Source: Microbacterium helvum (GTDB taxonomy: Bacteria > Actinomycetota > Actinomycetes > Actinomycetales > Microbacteriaceae). Taken from it: a DNA stretch of 64,000 nucleotides. The stretch spans positions 186,001 through 250,000 of the forward strand of contig NZ_JACXZS010000007.1 of NCBI RefSeq assembly GCF_014779795.1, read 5' to 3'. The stretch's first letter is position 1. Each line of letters starts with the position of its first letter. The notes under the pieces were generated by a model, which searched no databases, was not told the origin of the DNA, and saw only the letters and a program-made list of their open reading frames with translations. The translations under genes were made by a program, and so were the position numbers. Of this stretch, positions 20,257-29,478 are shown piece by piece.

Positions 20257-22410
20257 TCAAAGCGTGCACGAGACGCACTCGGTCATGTCCGTACCCTCCA
20301 GCGCCATCTGGCGGAGGCGGATGTAGTAGATCGTCTTAATGCCCTTGCGCCAGGCGTAGATCTGAGCCTTGTTGATGTCGCGCGTGGTGGCGGTGTCCTT
20401 GAAGAACAGCGTCAGCGACAGGCCCTGGTCGACGTGCTGGGTGGCGGCGGCGTACGTGTCGATGACCTTCTCGTAGCCGATCTCGTAGGCGTCCTGGTAG
20501 TACTCCAGGTTGTCGTTCGTCATGAACGCCGCCGGATAGTAGACGCGACCGAGCTTGCCTTCCTTGCGGATCTCGATCTTCGCCGCGATCGGGTGGATCG
20601 ACGACGTCGAGTTGTTGATGTACGAGATCGAGCCGGTCGGCGGAACCGCCTGCAGGTTCTGGTTGTAGATGCCGTGCTGCTGGATCGAGGCCTTCAGCGC
20701 GCGCCAGTCGTCCTGCGTCGGGATGTGGTGCCCGGCGAACATCTCCTTGACCTTCTCGGTCGCGGGCGCCCACTCCTGCTCGAGGTACTTGTCGAAGAAC
20801 TCGCCGGTGGCGTACTTCGAGTCCCAGAACCCGTCGAACACCTCGCCGCGCTCGATCGCGATCTTGTTGGACGCGGTGAGCGCGTGGAACAGCACCGAGT
20901 AGAAGTAGATGTTCGTGAAGTCGACGCCCTCTTCCGAGCCGTAGTACACGTGCTCACGGGCGAGGTAGCCGTGCAGGTTCATCTGGCCGAGGCCGATGGC
21001 GTGCGAGCGGTCGTTGCCGTCCTCGATCGAGCGGACGGAGGCGATGTGGCTCTGCTGGCTGACCGCGGTGAGTGCGCGGATGCTGGTCTCCACGGTCTTG
21101 GCCAGGTCTCCGCCGTCCATCGCCAGCGCGATGTTGAGCGAGCCCAGGTTGCACGAGATGTCCTTGCCGATCTGGTCGTACGACAGGTCCTCGTTGAACG
21201 TGGTGGGCGTGTTGACCTGCAGGATCTCGGAGCACAGGTTGGACATGTTGATCCGGCCCTTGATCGGGTTGGCCTTGTTCACCGTGTCTTCGAACATGAT
21301 GTACGGGTAACCCGACTCGAACTGGATCTCGGCGAGGGTCTGGAAGAACTCGCGCGCGTTGATCTTCGTCTTCTTGATGCGCGGGTCGTCGACCATCTCG
21401 CGGTACTTCTCGGTGACCGAGATGTCGCCGAACGGCACGCCGTAGACGCGCTCGACGTCGTACGGCGAGAACAGGTACATGTCTTCGCCGTTCTTGGCGA
21501 GCTCGAACGTGATGTCGGGCACGACGACACCCAGCGAGAGCGTCTTGATGCGGATCTTCTCGTCGGCGTTCTCGCGCTTGGTGTCGAGGAACCGCATGAT
21601 GTCGGGGTGGTGCGCGTTGAGGTAGACCGCGCCGGCGCCCTGACGCGCACCGAGCTGGTTGGCGTACGAGAAGGAGTCTTCGAGCAGCTTCATCACGGGG
21701 ATGATGCCGCTCGACTGGTTCTCGATCTGCTTGATCGGGGCGCCCGACTCGCGGATGTTCGACAGCAGCAGCGCCACGCCGCCGCCGCGCTTGGACAGCT
21801 GCAGCGCGGAGTTGATGCCGCGCGCGATCGACTCCATGTTGTCTTCGATGCGCAGCAGGAAGCACGAGACGAGCTCGCCGCGCTGCGCCTTGCCGGCGTT
21901 GAGGAACGTCGGGGTGGCCGGCTGGAAGCGGCCCGAGATGATCTCTTCGACGAGGCCGACGGCGAGCCGCTCGTCGCCGTCCGCGAGTGCCAGCGCGGTC
22001 ATCACGACGCGGTCCTCGAACCGCTCCAGGTACCGCTTTCCGTCAAAGGTCTTGAGCGTGTAGCTCGTGTAGTACTTGAACGCCCCGAGGAAGGTCTCGA
22101 AGCGGAACTTCTTGGAGTAGGCCAGGTCGTTGAGCTTCTGGATGAACTCGAACGAGTACTTGTCGAGGACCGCGCCCTCGTAGTACTCCTTCTCGACCAG
22201 GTAGTCCAGACGCTCTTTGAGCGAGTGGAAGAACACCGTGTTCTGGTTCACGTGCTGCAGGAAGTACTCCCGCGCCGCGCGCTTGTCGGCGTCGAACTGG
22301 ATCTGCCCGTTCGCGTCGTACAGGTTGAGCATCGCGTTGAGGGCGTGATAGTCCATGCCCTCGAAGCGCGCCTCCGTCTTGAAGTCGGCCTGCGTCAGAG
22401 TTCCCACCAT
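20257..22410 (-). CDS. nrdE: Class Ib ribonucleotide reductase large (alpha) subunit
   Basis: 717-residue catalytic subunit reducing ribonucleoside diphosphates. The finger loop and active-site segments are present ([33 protein letters not shown], and the radical-relay tyrosines near [20 protein letters not shown]). The C-terminal CVSC pair (ECVSCTL) re-reduces the active site using NrdH. The 5' end overlaps nrdI by 16 bp, so nrdI and nrdE are translationally coupled. Confidence 0.97.
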   Translation of the reverse strand: MVGTLTQADFKTEARFEGMDYHALNAMLNLYDANGQIQFDADKRAAREYFLQHVNQNTVFFHSLKERLDYLVEKEYYEGAVLDKYSFEFIQKLNDLAYSKKFRFETFLGAFKYYTSYTLKTFDGKRYLERFEDRVVMTALALADGDERLAVGLVEEIISGRFQPATPTFLNAGKAQRGELVSCFLLRIEDNMESIARGINSALQLSKRGGGVALLLSNIRESGAPIKQIENQSSGIIPVMKLLEDSFSYANQLGARQGAGAVYLNAHHPDIMRFLDTKRENADEKIRIKTLSLGVVVPDITFELAKNGEDMYLFSPYDVERVYGVPFGDISVTEKYREMVDDPRIKKTKINAREFFQTLAEIQFESGYPYIMFEDTVNKANPIKGRINMSNLCSEILQVNTPTTFNEDLSYDQIGKDISCNLGSLNIALAMDGGDLAKTVETSIRALTAVSQQSHIASVRSIEDGNDRSHAIGLGQMNLHGYLAREHVYYGSEEGVDFTNIYFYSVLFHALTASNKIAIERGEVFDGFWDSKYATGEFFDKYLEQEWAPATEKVKEMFAGHHIPTQDDWRALKASIQQHGIYNQNLQAVPPTGSISYINNSTSSIHPIAAKIEIRKEGKLGRVYYPAAFMTNDNLEYYQDAYEIGYEKVIDTYAAATQHVDQGLSLTLFFKDTATTRDINKAQIYAWRKGIKTIYYIRLRQMALEGTDMTECVSCTL

Positions 22411-22826
22411 CGTTCCAATCCCGCGGTCACGCGTTCCACATCTTCAGGCGTGCCGAATACCTCTAGCCGGTACAAGTGCGGCACGTGACACTTGCGGCTG
22501 ATGATGTCGCCGGCGATGCAGAAGTGCTCGCCGAAGTTGGTGTTCCCTGCGGAGATCACTCCGCGGATCAGGCTGCGGTTTCGCTCGTCGTTGAGGAACC
22601 GGATGACCTGCTTGGGAACGGCGCCCTTCTCGACTCCCCGCCCTTGGCCTCCGCCATAGGTGGGTGTCACCAGGACGTACGGCTCGTCGACCACGAGCGC
22701 CGGATCCGTCGAATGGAGCGGGATCCGGACTGCTCGTGCGCCGAGCTTCTCGATGAACCGCGCGGTGTTGCCCGACACGCTCGAGAAGTAGACCAGCAGC
22801 GGTGCGCTCGTCGCGACAATGCTCAT
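22395..22826 (-). CDS. nrdI: Flavodoxin-like NrdI, manganese cofactor assembly
   Basis: 143 residues. NrdI supplies oxidant through FMN to assemble the Mn(III)2-tyrosyl radical in NrdF. The FMN phosphate loop [16 protein letters not shown] is near the N-terminus, followed by [14 protein letters not shown] and [18 protein letters not shown]. It sits between nrdH and nrdE and overlaps nrdE by 16 bp. Confidence 0.95.
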   Translation of the reverse strand: MSIVATSAPLLVYFSSVSGNTARFIEKLGARAVRIPLHSTDPALVVDEPYVLVTPTYGGGQGRGVEKGAVPKQVIRFLNDERNRSLIRGVISAGNTNFGEHFCIAGDIISRKCHVPHLYRLEVFGTPEDVERVTAGLERWWEL

Positions 22827-22883
22827 GCCTGCCCCCTTTCGACGAGACAGACCTGAGGGCGGTGGTTGAGCGCCGCCGAAACC

Positions 22884-23117
22884 TCAGGCCAGACGCGCGG
22901 CGAGCTCGTCGATCTTGTCGGGACGGAAGCCCGACCAGTGGTCCTCATCGGTGATGACGACCGGCGCCTGGAGGTACCCCAGCGCCTTGACCTGCTCGAG
23001 GGCCGTGGGGTCCTCGGAGAGGTCGTGGACTTCGTACTCGATGCCCTTCGAGTCGAGGGCTCGGTAGGTCGCCGTGCACTGCACGCATGCGGGCTTCGTG
23101 TAGACCGTGATCGCCAT
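22884..23117 (-). CDS. nrdH: Glutaredoxin-like NrdH redoxin
   Basis: 77-residue thioredoxin-fold electron donor to NrdE. The active-site CxxC is CVQC (residues about 10-13), with the NrdH-typical WSGFRPDKI segment near the C-terminus. ATG 23117 is preferred to upstream in-frame codons because MAITVYTKP is the family N-terminus and GGGAGC lies just upstream. First gene of the operon; the 360-bp upstream region holds candidate NrdR boxes. Confidence 0.96.
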   Translation of the reverse strand: MAITVYTKPACVQCTATYRALDSKGIEYEVHDLSEDPTALEQVKALGYLQAPVVITDEDHWSGFRPDKIDELAARLA

Positions 23118-23167
23118 GTCGATTCTGCTCCCGTCGTTACTTCTCCGGCAGTCCCCCCGCCGGGAGA

Positions 23168-23220
23168 CCAATACTACATATGGGTACCGACATCCGTAAG
23201 CACCACAAGGGCTAGTAGTT
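23168..23220 (-). promoter_or_regulatory. Candidate NrdR boxes upstream of nrdH
   Basis: Two AT-rich imperfect palindromes, CCAATACTACATATGGGT (23168-23185) and CCACAAGGGCTAGTAGTT (23203-23220), are related to each other in inverted orientation (ACTAC cores). They are about 35 bp apart, roughly three helical turns, the usual paired arrangement of NrdR boxes. Matches to the consensus are loose. Confidence 0.4.
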
Positions 23221-23232
23221 ACATCGGTGTGA

Positions 23233-23285
23233 TTTTCCACCGTTCTCCCCATGTACAACACAGGTTCTCCACGGATTCATCCACA
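23233..23285. promoter_or_regulatory. DnaA-box-like cluster upstream of nrdHIEF
   Basis: TCATCCACA at 23277-23285 differs from the DnaA box TTATCCACA at one position; TTTTCCACC at 23233-23241 matches at seven of nine. Further TCCACA cores occur at about 23346 and, inverted, near 23391. The gap 23118-23477 otherwise shows no gene. Regulation of nrd by DnaA is known in E. coli; here it is speculation. Confidence 0.25.
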
Positions 23286-23477
23286 GCCCTGGGGCTCTCG
23301 AAACCGCCGGGATCACGGGGCTTTCAGGAGCCACGGCCGCTTCCCTCCACAGCCCCGACGGTAGACGCGGGGTCCGACATCGGATTCGGCTGTGGAATGC
23401 GTCCCCGGCGTGTCGCGCACCTGGTCGGCGTGTCGTCGGCGTGTCGTGGTGCGACGGCCGTGGCGTAACGTTGTCTG

Positions 23478-24686
23478 GTGGCCGGCTACGGGGATCTTCT
23501 GCGCACTCCTGGCGTCCTCCGCATGATCTCGGCCCAGCTGGTCGCGCGGTTCCCCAACGGCATGATCAGCCTGGTGATCCTCCTCCACATCGAGGGCATC
23601 ACCGGCTCGTACGGCGCCGCGGGAGTCGTCCTCGCGGCCGTGTCGATCGGCCAGGCGATCGCGGGCCCCGTGACCAGCCGGTGGATGGGCCGCTGGGGCA
23701 TGCGGCGGGTCCTGACGCTCACGACGCTCGTGTCGGCGGCATCCCTCCTCTCCATCGCGTTCCTCATCGCGCCGGTGCCGGTGTACGTCGTGCTGGGGTT
23801 CGTCGCGGGGATGTCGACGCCGCCGATCGTGTCGGCCGTGCGCACCATCTACCCCAAGCTCGTCAACTCGAAGCAGCTCACGGGGCTGTACTCGCTGGAC
23901 GCGTCGCTCCAGGAGATCATCTGGATCCTCGCGCCCGTGCTGATCACCTTCGTCGCCACGCAGGCCGGCACGGTCGTCGGCCTCGTGCTGGTCGTGGTCA
24001 TCCTGCTGTCGGGGTGCGCGTGGTTCATCCTCTCGCCCGAGGTCGGCCGCGTGCGCATCCCGCGCAGCAAGCGGTCGCTGGGCAAGGTGCTCACACGTCC
24101 GCCGATCCTCCTCGCCACGGTCATCGGCTTCCTGTTCATCGGCTCGTTCTCGGCCGTCGAGGCGAGCGTCGTGGCGACGTTCTCGCACGGCGGCGTCGAG
24201 GCCGGTCTCGTGCTCGCGGTGTTCTCGGTCGGCAGCCTCGCAGGCGGGCTCGCGTTCGGCCATCTGCCGATGGGGCGCTGGGCGATGGTGCGCCGGCTGG
24301 CAGTGGTGACCTTCGGCCTCGTGCTCACGACCCTGTGGCTGAACGTGTGGTGGATCGGCGCGACCCTGTTCGTGGCGGGCATCGGCATCGCACCGGCTCT
24401 GGGCGTGCTGTCGGCCATGACGACCGCGAGCGTCAAGTTCAGCGACACGGCCGAGGCGTTCGGCTGGGTCGGCACCGGGCAGCTGATCGGCGCCGCGGTC
24501 GGCTCCGCGGTGGCCGGCTTCCTCATCGACGGTCCGGGCGGCGTCACGGCGGCGTACGTGGCGGCGGCCTCGTTCTGTGCGCTCGCCCTGGTCGTGGCGC
24601 TCGTCTTCGTGCGGCATCAGCCCGATCTGCGCGAGCGGGGCGCGAGCCCCATCCCCGACACCGAGCCGGTGCCGACGATCGGCTGA
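23478..24686 (+). CDS. MFS transporter
   Basis: 402 residues with 12 hydrophobic segments; the loop 2-3 motif appears as GPVTSRWMGRWGMRRVL. No substrate-specific motif is recognised; the layout resembles drug/solute efflux proteins of actinobacteria. GTG 23478 follows TAACGT by 6 bp without a Shine-Dalgarno, consistent with a leaderless transcript. It is divergent from nrdH and convergent with the small gene at 24821-25225; a long inverted repeat separates them. Confidence 0.88.
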   Translation: MAGYGDLLRTPGVLRMISAQLVARFPNGMISLVILLHIEGITGSYGAAGVVLAAVSIGQAIAGPVTSRWMGRWGMRRVLTLTTLVSAASLLSIAFLIAPVPVYVVLGFVAGMSTPPIVSAVRTIYPKLVNSKQLTGLYSLDASLQEIIWILAPVLITFVATQAGTVVGLVLVVVILLSGCAWFILSPEVGRVRIPRSKRSLGKVLTRPPILLATVIGFLFIGSFSAVEASVVATFSHGGVEAGLVLAVFSVGSLAGGLAFGHLPMGRWAMVRRLAVVTFGLVLTTLWLNVWWIGATLFVAGIGIAPALGVLSAMTTASVKFSDTAEAFGWVGTGQLIGAAVGSAVAGFLIDGPGGVTAAYVAAASFCALALVVALVFVRHQPDLRERGASPIPDTEPVPTIG

Positions 24687-24724
24687 CCGCGCCCGTCGGT
24701 CGCTTCGGCCGCGAGGCATCCCAG

Positions 24725-24791
24725 ATCAGGAGATCTCGCGAAGACAGGACGGTCTGCGACGAAACGGCCTGCGTCCGCGAGATCTCCTGAT
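24725..24791. repeat. 67-bp inverted-repeat element (bidirectional terminator or REP-like)
   Basis: Perfect 16-bp arms, ATCAGGAGATCTCGCG (24725-24740) and its complement (24776-24791), flank a 35-bp loop that is itself partly self-complementary (GACAGGACG versus GCCTGCGTC). It sits between convergent stops. The loop is large for a simple terminator, and the pattern looks like a dispersed intergenic element. Confidence 0.7.
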
Positions 24792-24820
24792 TTCGGGAAG
24801 TGGATGCCGCCCCCGCCGGC

Positions 24821-25225
24821 TCAGGCGAGACGTCGCAGCAGCTCCAACAGTGCGAGGGCGTAGGCGTCGGCGGGTTCGGGGTGCTCGAAGACCTTGCGGT
24901 CCCCCGCGACGACGATCTCGACCTCGTGCGTGTCGGGCAGCCGCGTGAGCGACCGGAACGCGCCGCGCAGCAGCTCGCGCAGCTGGTGCTCGTGCGGCAG
25001 CCACAGCGCGTCTTCCAGTGCGACGGAGTCGAGTGCCCATTCGGTGGTGCCGTTGAAGGCCAGGATGCGGCCGGTCGGGTACTCCCGCGGCTCGATCGTC
25101 ATCTCGCTGACCGTGAAGACGTCGGCCTCGAACTCGGGCTCGTCGAGCTGGAAGCGGTCGCCCGAGTGCGGGTGCCACACCAGTCCCGCGTCGCGCAGGG
25201 CCATCGCCAGTTCCGTCGAGATCAC
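24821..25225 (-). CDS. Conserved hypothetical protein (actinobacterial, often labelled CpaE-like without basis)
   Basis: 134 residues, acidic, soluble, no signal or membrane segment. It opens ISTELAMALRDAGLVWHPHSGDRF and has the conserved-looking patch PTGRILAFNGTTEWALDS, then WLPHEHQLRELL. I chose GTG 25225 because GGAGG lies 5 bp upstream; the in-frame ATG at 25243 overlaps that ribosome site. I recall homologues in Microbacteriaceae annotated as pilus protein CpaE, but no ATPase motif supports that. Function unknown. Confidence 0.8.
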   Translation of the reverse strand: MISTELAMALRDAGLVWHPHSGDRFQLDEPEFEADVFTVSEMTIEPREYPTGRILAFNGTTEWALDSVALEDALWLPHEHQLRELLRGAFRSLTRLPDTHEVEIVVAGDRKVFEHPEPADAYALALLELLRRLA

Positions 25226-25311
25226 GCCAACCTCCGCCTCCATCCTGCCGTGCGTGACGCCGGGTGGCGCGCAGGGCAGGGTGTCTCGCGCTCTGCTCCT
25301 AGGCTGAGCGC

Positions 25312-26067
25312 ATGTCTGCGCCCCTCTCGCTCCCCCGCCTGTCGTGGGGCTCGGCCGCCGCCGAGCGCCGCGCGCTGCTCGTGCACGGACTGGGTTCCAC
25401 CGGCGCCCTGATGTGGCGCTACGGTGTGGCGCTCGCCGATGCCGGCTGGCGCGCCGACGCCGTGGATCTGCGCGGACACGGCGCCGCCCCGCGCGCGCTG
25501 GATTACACACTTGCCGCCTACGGGAGCGATGTCGCGGCCGCCCGGCCCGCCGACGGCGGACCCTGGGACCTCGTCATCGGCCACTCGCTGGGCGGGGCGG
25601 CCTCCGTCCTCGCGGCGGCGGGCGACCCCGCTTGGACCCGCAGGCTGCTGCTCATCGACCCCGCGATCGCGCTCGGGACCGACGATCGTGCCGGGATCGG
25701 CGCGGGGCTCGCCGCCGCGTTCGACGACCCGACGCAAGAGGCGGTTCGCCGCGCGCACCCGCACTGGCACCCGCAGGACATCGAGCTGAAGGCGCTCGCC
25801 TCGCAGCAGACGAGCCGGTGGGCCGTCGAGCAGACGACTGCCCAGAACCCGACGTGGGACGTGACGGATGCCGCACGGGAGGTGGCGGTCCCGGTCGACG
25901 TGATCGCCGCCGGCACGGGCTCGATCTTCCGCGACACGCCGGTCGAGGCGGCGGTCGCCGCCAACGCCCATTTCTCGCCCGCCGTCGTGATCGACGGCGC
26001 CGGACACTCGCCGCACCGCGACCGCCCCGAGGCGACGATCGAGGCGGTCCTCGCGCTGCTGCGCTGA
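25312..26067 (+). CDS. Alpha/beta-hydrolase
   Basis: 251 residues. It has the oxyanion motif HGLGST near residue 25, VDLRGHGAAPR, the nucleophile elbow GHSLGG at about 88-93, and a C-terminal catalytic histidine in DGAGHSPHRDRP. The acid is probably in the VIAAGTGS region. ATG 25312 follows TAGGCT by 6 bp, so it is probably leaderless. It opens a forward run of six genes to 30865 with short gaps. Natural ester or amide substrate unknown. Confidence 0.9.
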   Translation: MSAPLSLPRLSWGSAAAERRALLVHGLGSTGALMWRYGVALADAGWRADAVDLRGHGAAPRALDYTLAAYGSDVAAARPADGGPWDLVIGHSLGGAASVLAAAGDPAWTRRLLLIDPAIALGTDDRAGIGAGLAAAFDDPTQEAVRRAHPHWHPQDIELKALASQQTSRWAVEQTTAQNPTWDVTDAAREVAVPVDVIAAGTGSIFRDTPVEAAVAANAHFSPAVVIDGAGHSPHRDRPEATIEAVLALLR

Positions 26068-26111
26068 GGCACCTCCTCGCCGAACCGCGCAGGCGGGGGA
26101 AGAATGGCGGG

Positions 26112-27284
26112 GTGACGCTCTTCGATCCGACACGGTTCCTGCCCGATGACCTACTCGAGCGCTTCCGCGCCCGCGCCGCCGTCCACGACCGCGAGAACAC
26201 CTTCCCGGACGACGACCTCGCCGACCTGAAGGCGGCCGGGTACCTCGCGATCCTCGTGCCGGAGGCGCTCGGGGGCTCGGGACTGGGCCTGGCCGAGGCA
26301 TCCATCCTTCAGCAGCGTCTTGCGGGTGCGGCGCCGGCCACCGCCCTCGCGATCAACATGCATCTGGTGTGGACCGGCGTCGCCAAAGTGCTCGCCGACC
26401 GCGGCAGCGACGACCTGCGCTTCGTGCAGGAGGGCGCGGCGGACGGCGAGGTGTTCGCGTTCGGGATCAGCGAGGCCGGCAACGATCTCGTCCTGTTCGG
26501 GAGCGGGACGGATGCCGCACCGCTCCCCGACGGCGGCTACTCGTTCACCGGCACGAAGATCTTCACGTCGCTCTCGCCGGTGTGGACGCAGCTGGGCCTG
26601 CACGGCCTCGACACGTCGTCGGACGACGCGCCGCGGATGGTGTACGCGTTCGTGCCGCGCTCGGAGGTGCGGACCGGCCGCGTCGTCGTCCGCGACGACT
26701 GGGACACGCTCGGCATGCGCGGCACGCAGTCGCGCACGACCGAGCTCCACGATGCGGTCGCTCCCGCGGACCGGGTGGTGCGACGTCTGGCGCCGGGGCC
26801 GAACCCCGACCCGCTCGTGTTCGGCATCTTCAGCGTCTTCGAGCTGCTGCTCGCCTCCGTGTACACCGGCATCGCGCGGCGTGCGCTCGAGCTCGCCGTC
26901 GCCACCGCCGCCAAGCGCACCTCGAAGCGCACCGGCAAGGCCTACAGCCAGGACCCCGACATCCGCTGGCGCATCGCCGACATGGCTCTCGCGTACGACG
27001 CGCTGCCGCCGCAGATCGATTCGCTCGCCCGCGACGTGGACGAGCTCGCCGATCGCGGATCCCAGTGGTTCGCGCTGCTCGCCGGCGTCAAGCACCGAGC
27101 AGTGACAGCCGCCAAGGCCGTCGTCGACGAGGCGGTGCTGGTCGCGGGCGGGTCCTCGTACTTCTCGGGCAACGAACTCGGCCGCTTGTACCGGGATGTG
27201 CTGGCGGGACTCTTCCACCCGTCCGACCCCGAGTCGGCGCACTCCACCGTCGCGACCGCCTGGCTCGGTCCGGTCGAGGACTGA
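26112..27284 (+). CDS. Acyl-CoA dehydrogenase family protein
   Basis: 390-residue flavoenzyme of the ACAD fold. It has N-terminal helices with FLPDDLLERFRARA, FAFGISEAGND (FAD/substrate loop), the beta-domain YSFTGTKIFTSLSPVWTQLG, and the C-terminal helical domain with AKRTSKRTGK and VDEAVLVAGGSSYFSGNELGRLYRDV. No obvious catalytic Glu could be assigned by eye, so it may be an ACAD-like monooxygenase or desulfurisation-type relative. GTG 26112 has GGGGGAAG upstream. It directly precedes the DUF445 gene. Confidence 0.87.
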   Translation: MTLFDPTRFLPDDLLERFRARAAVHDRENTFPDDDLADLKAAGYLAILVPEALGGSGLGLAEASILQQRLAGAAPATALAINMHLVWTGVAKVLADRGSDDLRFVQEGAADGEVFAFGISEAGNDLVLFGSGTDAAPLPDGGYSFTGTKIFTSLSPVWTQLGLHGLDTSSDDAPRMVYAFVPRSEVRTGRVVVRDDWDTLGMRGTQSRTTELHDAVAPADRVVRRLAPGPNPDPLVFGIFSVFELLLASVYTGIARRALELAVATAAKRTSKRTGKAYSQDPDIRWRIADMALAYDALPPQIDSLARDVDELADRGSQWFALLAGVKHRAVTAAKAVVDEAVLVAGGSSYFSGNELGRLYRDVLAGLFHPSDPESAHSTVATAWLGPVED

Positions 27285-27285
27285 C

Positions 27286-28569
27286 GTGTCCGGCACCGCG
27301 ACGGCGACCTCGCCCGTCGGCCTGAGCCCGGCCGATCAGGAGCGCCGCCGCGCTCTGCGGCGCATGAAGGGAGTGGCGCTCGGAGCGCTGCTGTTCATGG
27401 CGGCGCTGTTCGCGGTGTCGTTCGCCTTCCAGCAGGAGGTGCCGGCGCTGGCGTACCTGCGTGCCGCGGGCGAGGGCGGCATGGTCGGCGCGCTGGCGGA
27501 CTGGTTCGCGGTCACGGCGCTGTTCCGGCATCCGCTGGGCATCCCGATCCCGCACACCGCGATCATCCCGAGCCGCAAGGACGAGATCGGCCGCACACTC
27601 GGGGAGTTCGTCGAGACGGAGTTCCTGCGCGGCGACGTGGTGCGCACGAAGCTCGTCGAGACGCCCATCGCGGCGCGGCTCGGCGAGTGGCTGGGCACGC
27701 CCGTGCATGCCGAGCGCGTGGCCGCCGAGGCGTCGGTGATGGCGTCCAGCGTGCTGCAGGCGCTCAGCGACGACGACGTGCGCGACGTGATCGAAGAGCT
27801 CGCACGCGAGCACCTCATCGCCCCGGAGTGGGGCCCGCCGCTGGGCGAATGGCTGCAGCGCATCGTGGATGCCGGCGCGCACCGCGGCGCCGTCGACCTC
27901 GCAGCCGACAGCATCGCCGCATGGCTCGCCGCCAACCACCGCGCCTTCACCGGTCTCGTCTCGCGGCGCCTGCCGTCGTGGGTGCCGTCGGTGGCGCACC
28001 GGCTCGTCGACGACACCGTCTACAACGAGGCGGTCAAGTTCGTCGGAGCGGTGCAGCGCGACCCCCGGCATCCCGCCCGTCTCGCGATCGACGGCTATCT
28101 CGAGCGTCTCGCCTCCAACCTGCAGCACGACCCCGCGACCATCGGGCGCTTCGAGGATGCCAAGCTCGCCGTGTTCGACAGCCCGCGGGTGCGCGAGCTC
28201 GCGGCCGAAGCCTGGGCGACGGCCAAGGCGGGTCTGCTGCGCTCGCTCGCCGATCCCGAGAGCGGACTGCGGCGACGCGCCGTGGCGGCGCTCGTTGAGG
28301 TCGGCGAGCGGATGACGACGGATCCCGCGCTGCAGCGCCGAGTGGACTCGTGGGTCACCGACGCCGCGGTGTTCCTCGTCGACCGCTACCGGCACGACAT
28401 CGCCTCGATCATCACCGACACCGTCGAGCGGTGGGACCCGGCCGAGACCACCGAGAAGATCGAGCTCATGGTCGGCCGCGACCTGCAGTACATCCGCCTC
28501 AACGGCACGATCGTGGGGGCGCTCGCGGGCGTCGCGATCTTCACGGTCGCGCACGCCCTGCTCGGGTAG
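27286..28569 (+). CDS. DUF445 domain membrane protein (YjiN-like)
   Basis: 427 residues. One hydrophobic helix near the N-terminus (GVALGALLFMAALFAVSFAF), the conserved GGMVGALADWFAVTALFRHPLGIPIPHTAIIP block, a long amphipathic helical middle, and a C-terminal helix IVGALAGVAIFTVAHALLG. This is the DUF445 plan: two membrane anchors around a coiled cytoplasmic or periplasmic domain. Role unknown. GTG 27286 comes 1 bp after the acyl-CoA dehydrogenase stop. Confidence 0.88.
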   Translation: MSGTATATSPVGLSPADQERRRALRRMKGVALGALLFMAALFAVSFAFQQEVPALAYLRAAGEGGMVGALADWFAVTALFRHPLGIPIPHTAIIPSRKDEIGRTLGEFVETEFLRGDVVRTKLVETPIAARLGEWLGTPVHAERVAAEASVMASSVLQALSDDDVRDVIEELAREHLIAPEWGPPLGEWLQRIVDAGAHRGAVDLAADSIAAWLAANHRAFTGLVSRRLPSWVPSVAHRLVDDTVYNEAVKFVGAVQRDPRHPARLAIDGYLERLASNLQHDPATIGRFEDAKLAVFDSPRVRELAAEAWATAKAGLLRSLADPESGLRRRAVAALVEVGERMTTDPALQRRVDSWVTDAAVFLVDRYRHDIASIITDTVERWDPAETTEKIELMVGRDLQYIRLNGTIVGALAGVAIFTVAHALLG

Positions 28570-28578
28570 CGTTCAGTC

Positions 28579-29478
28579 GTGGCGCTCTCTCACGACGAAC
28601 TCTGGCCGCGCGCCGGCGCGTGGCCGCGCATCGACTCCGGCGGGGGGTGGGATGCCGTCCTGCTGGGCGTCCCGGCGCACCGCACCTCGATCTCGCCCAC
28701 CGGGGCGCACGCGACCCCGGGCGCGATCCGCGAGGCGCTGCGCCGGTACAGCCCCACCCTCCTCGGGCCACCGCCGGTCGACCTGAACGAGGTGCTGCGC
28801 ATCGCTGACGCGGGCGACGTCGACGAACCGGACGGGCCCGCGGGCGAGGCATCCGTCCGCGCCGCGGTGGGGGCACTGCGCGGGCGGGCCGATCTCGTGA
28901 TTGCGCTCGGCGGCGACAACTCCCTCACTTACGCCGTGACGCAGGGCGCCGCCGCAGACGGCCTCATCACGATCGACGCGCACTTCGACCTGCGCGACGG
29001 CGTGTCGAATGGGTCCCCCGTGCGGCGGCTCGTCGAGGACGGGCTCGACGGACGCCGCGTCGTGCAACTCGGCATCGCCGACTTCGCGAACTCGGCCGCC
29101 TACGCGCGCCGCGCCGCCGACCTCGGAATCACGGTCATCACCATGGACGAGGTGCGCCGCCGGGGCGCCGCTTCTGTCATGGACGAAGCTGTGCAGATCG
29201 CCGGCGCCGGAGGCGGCGCGATCCACCTGGACATCGACGTCGACGTGTGCGACCGCTCCGTGGCGCCGGGCTGCCCCGCGTCTGTGCCCGGCGGGCTGGC
29301 GGCGTGGGAGCTGCGGGCGCTCGTGCGGGCGGCGGCCGCCGATCCGCGCCTGCACAGCGCGGACATCGCCGAGGTCGACGCCACCGCCGACGCCCCGGAC
29401 GGGCGCACCGTGCGCCTCGCCGCGCTGTGCGTCCTCGAGCTGCTCGCCGGCCTCGCGGCGCGCCGGAGTGCCGCATGA
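28579..29478 (+). CDS. hutG: Arginase/ureohydrolase family, probable formimidoylglutamase
   Basis: 299 residues. Metal-site motifs are GGDNSLTYA, IDAHFDLRDG and HLDIDVDVCDRSVAPG. The first motif has Asn where arginase and agmatinase have the metal-binding His (GGDHS), a replacement I recall from some formiminoglutamases. Proximity to hutI, hutU and hutH supports HutG, which would release formamide and glutamate in histidine breakdown, but it lies on the opposite strand with two genes between. GTG 28579 is 6 bp after TAGCGT, a leaderless pattern. Agmatinase-like activity is the alternative. Confidence 0.78.
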   Translation: MALSHDELWPRAGAWPRIDSGGGWDAVLLGVPAHRTSISPTGAHATPGAIREALRRYSPTLLGPPPVDLNEVLRIADAGDVDEPDGPAGEASVRAAVGALRGRADLVIALGGDNSLTYAVTQGAAADGLITIDAHFDLRDGVSNGSPVRRLVEDGLDGRRVVQLGIADFANSAAYARRAADLGITVITMDEVRRRGAASVMDEAVQIAGAGGGAIHLDIDVDVCDRSVAPGCPASVPGGLAAWELRALVRAAAADPRLHSADIAEVDATADAPDGRTVRLAALCVLELLAGLAARRSAA

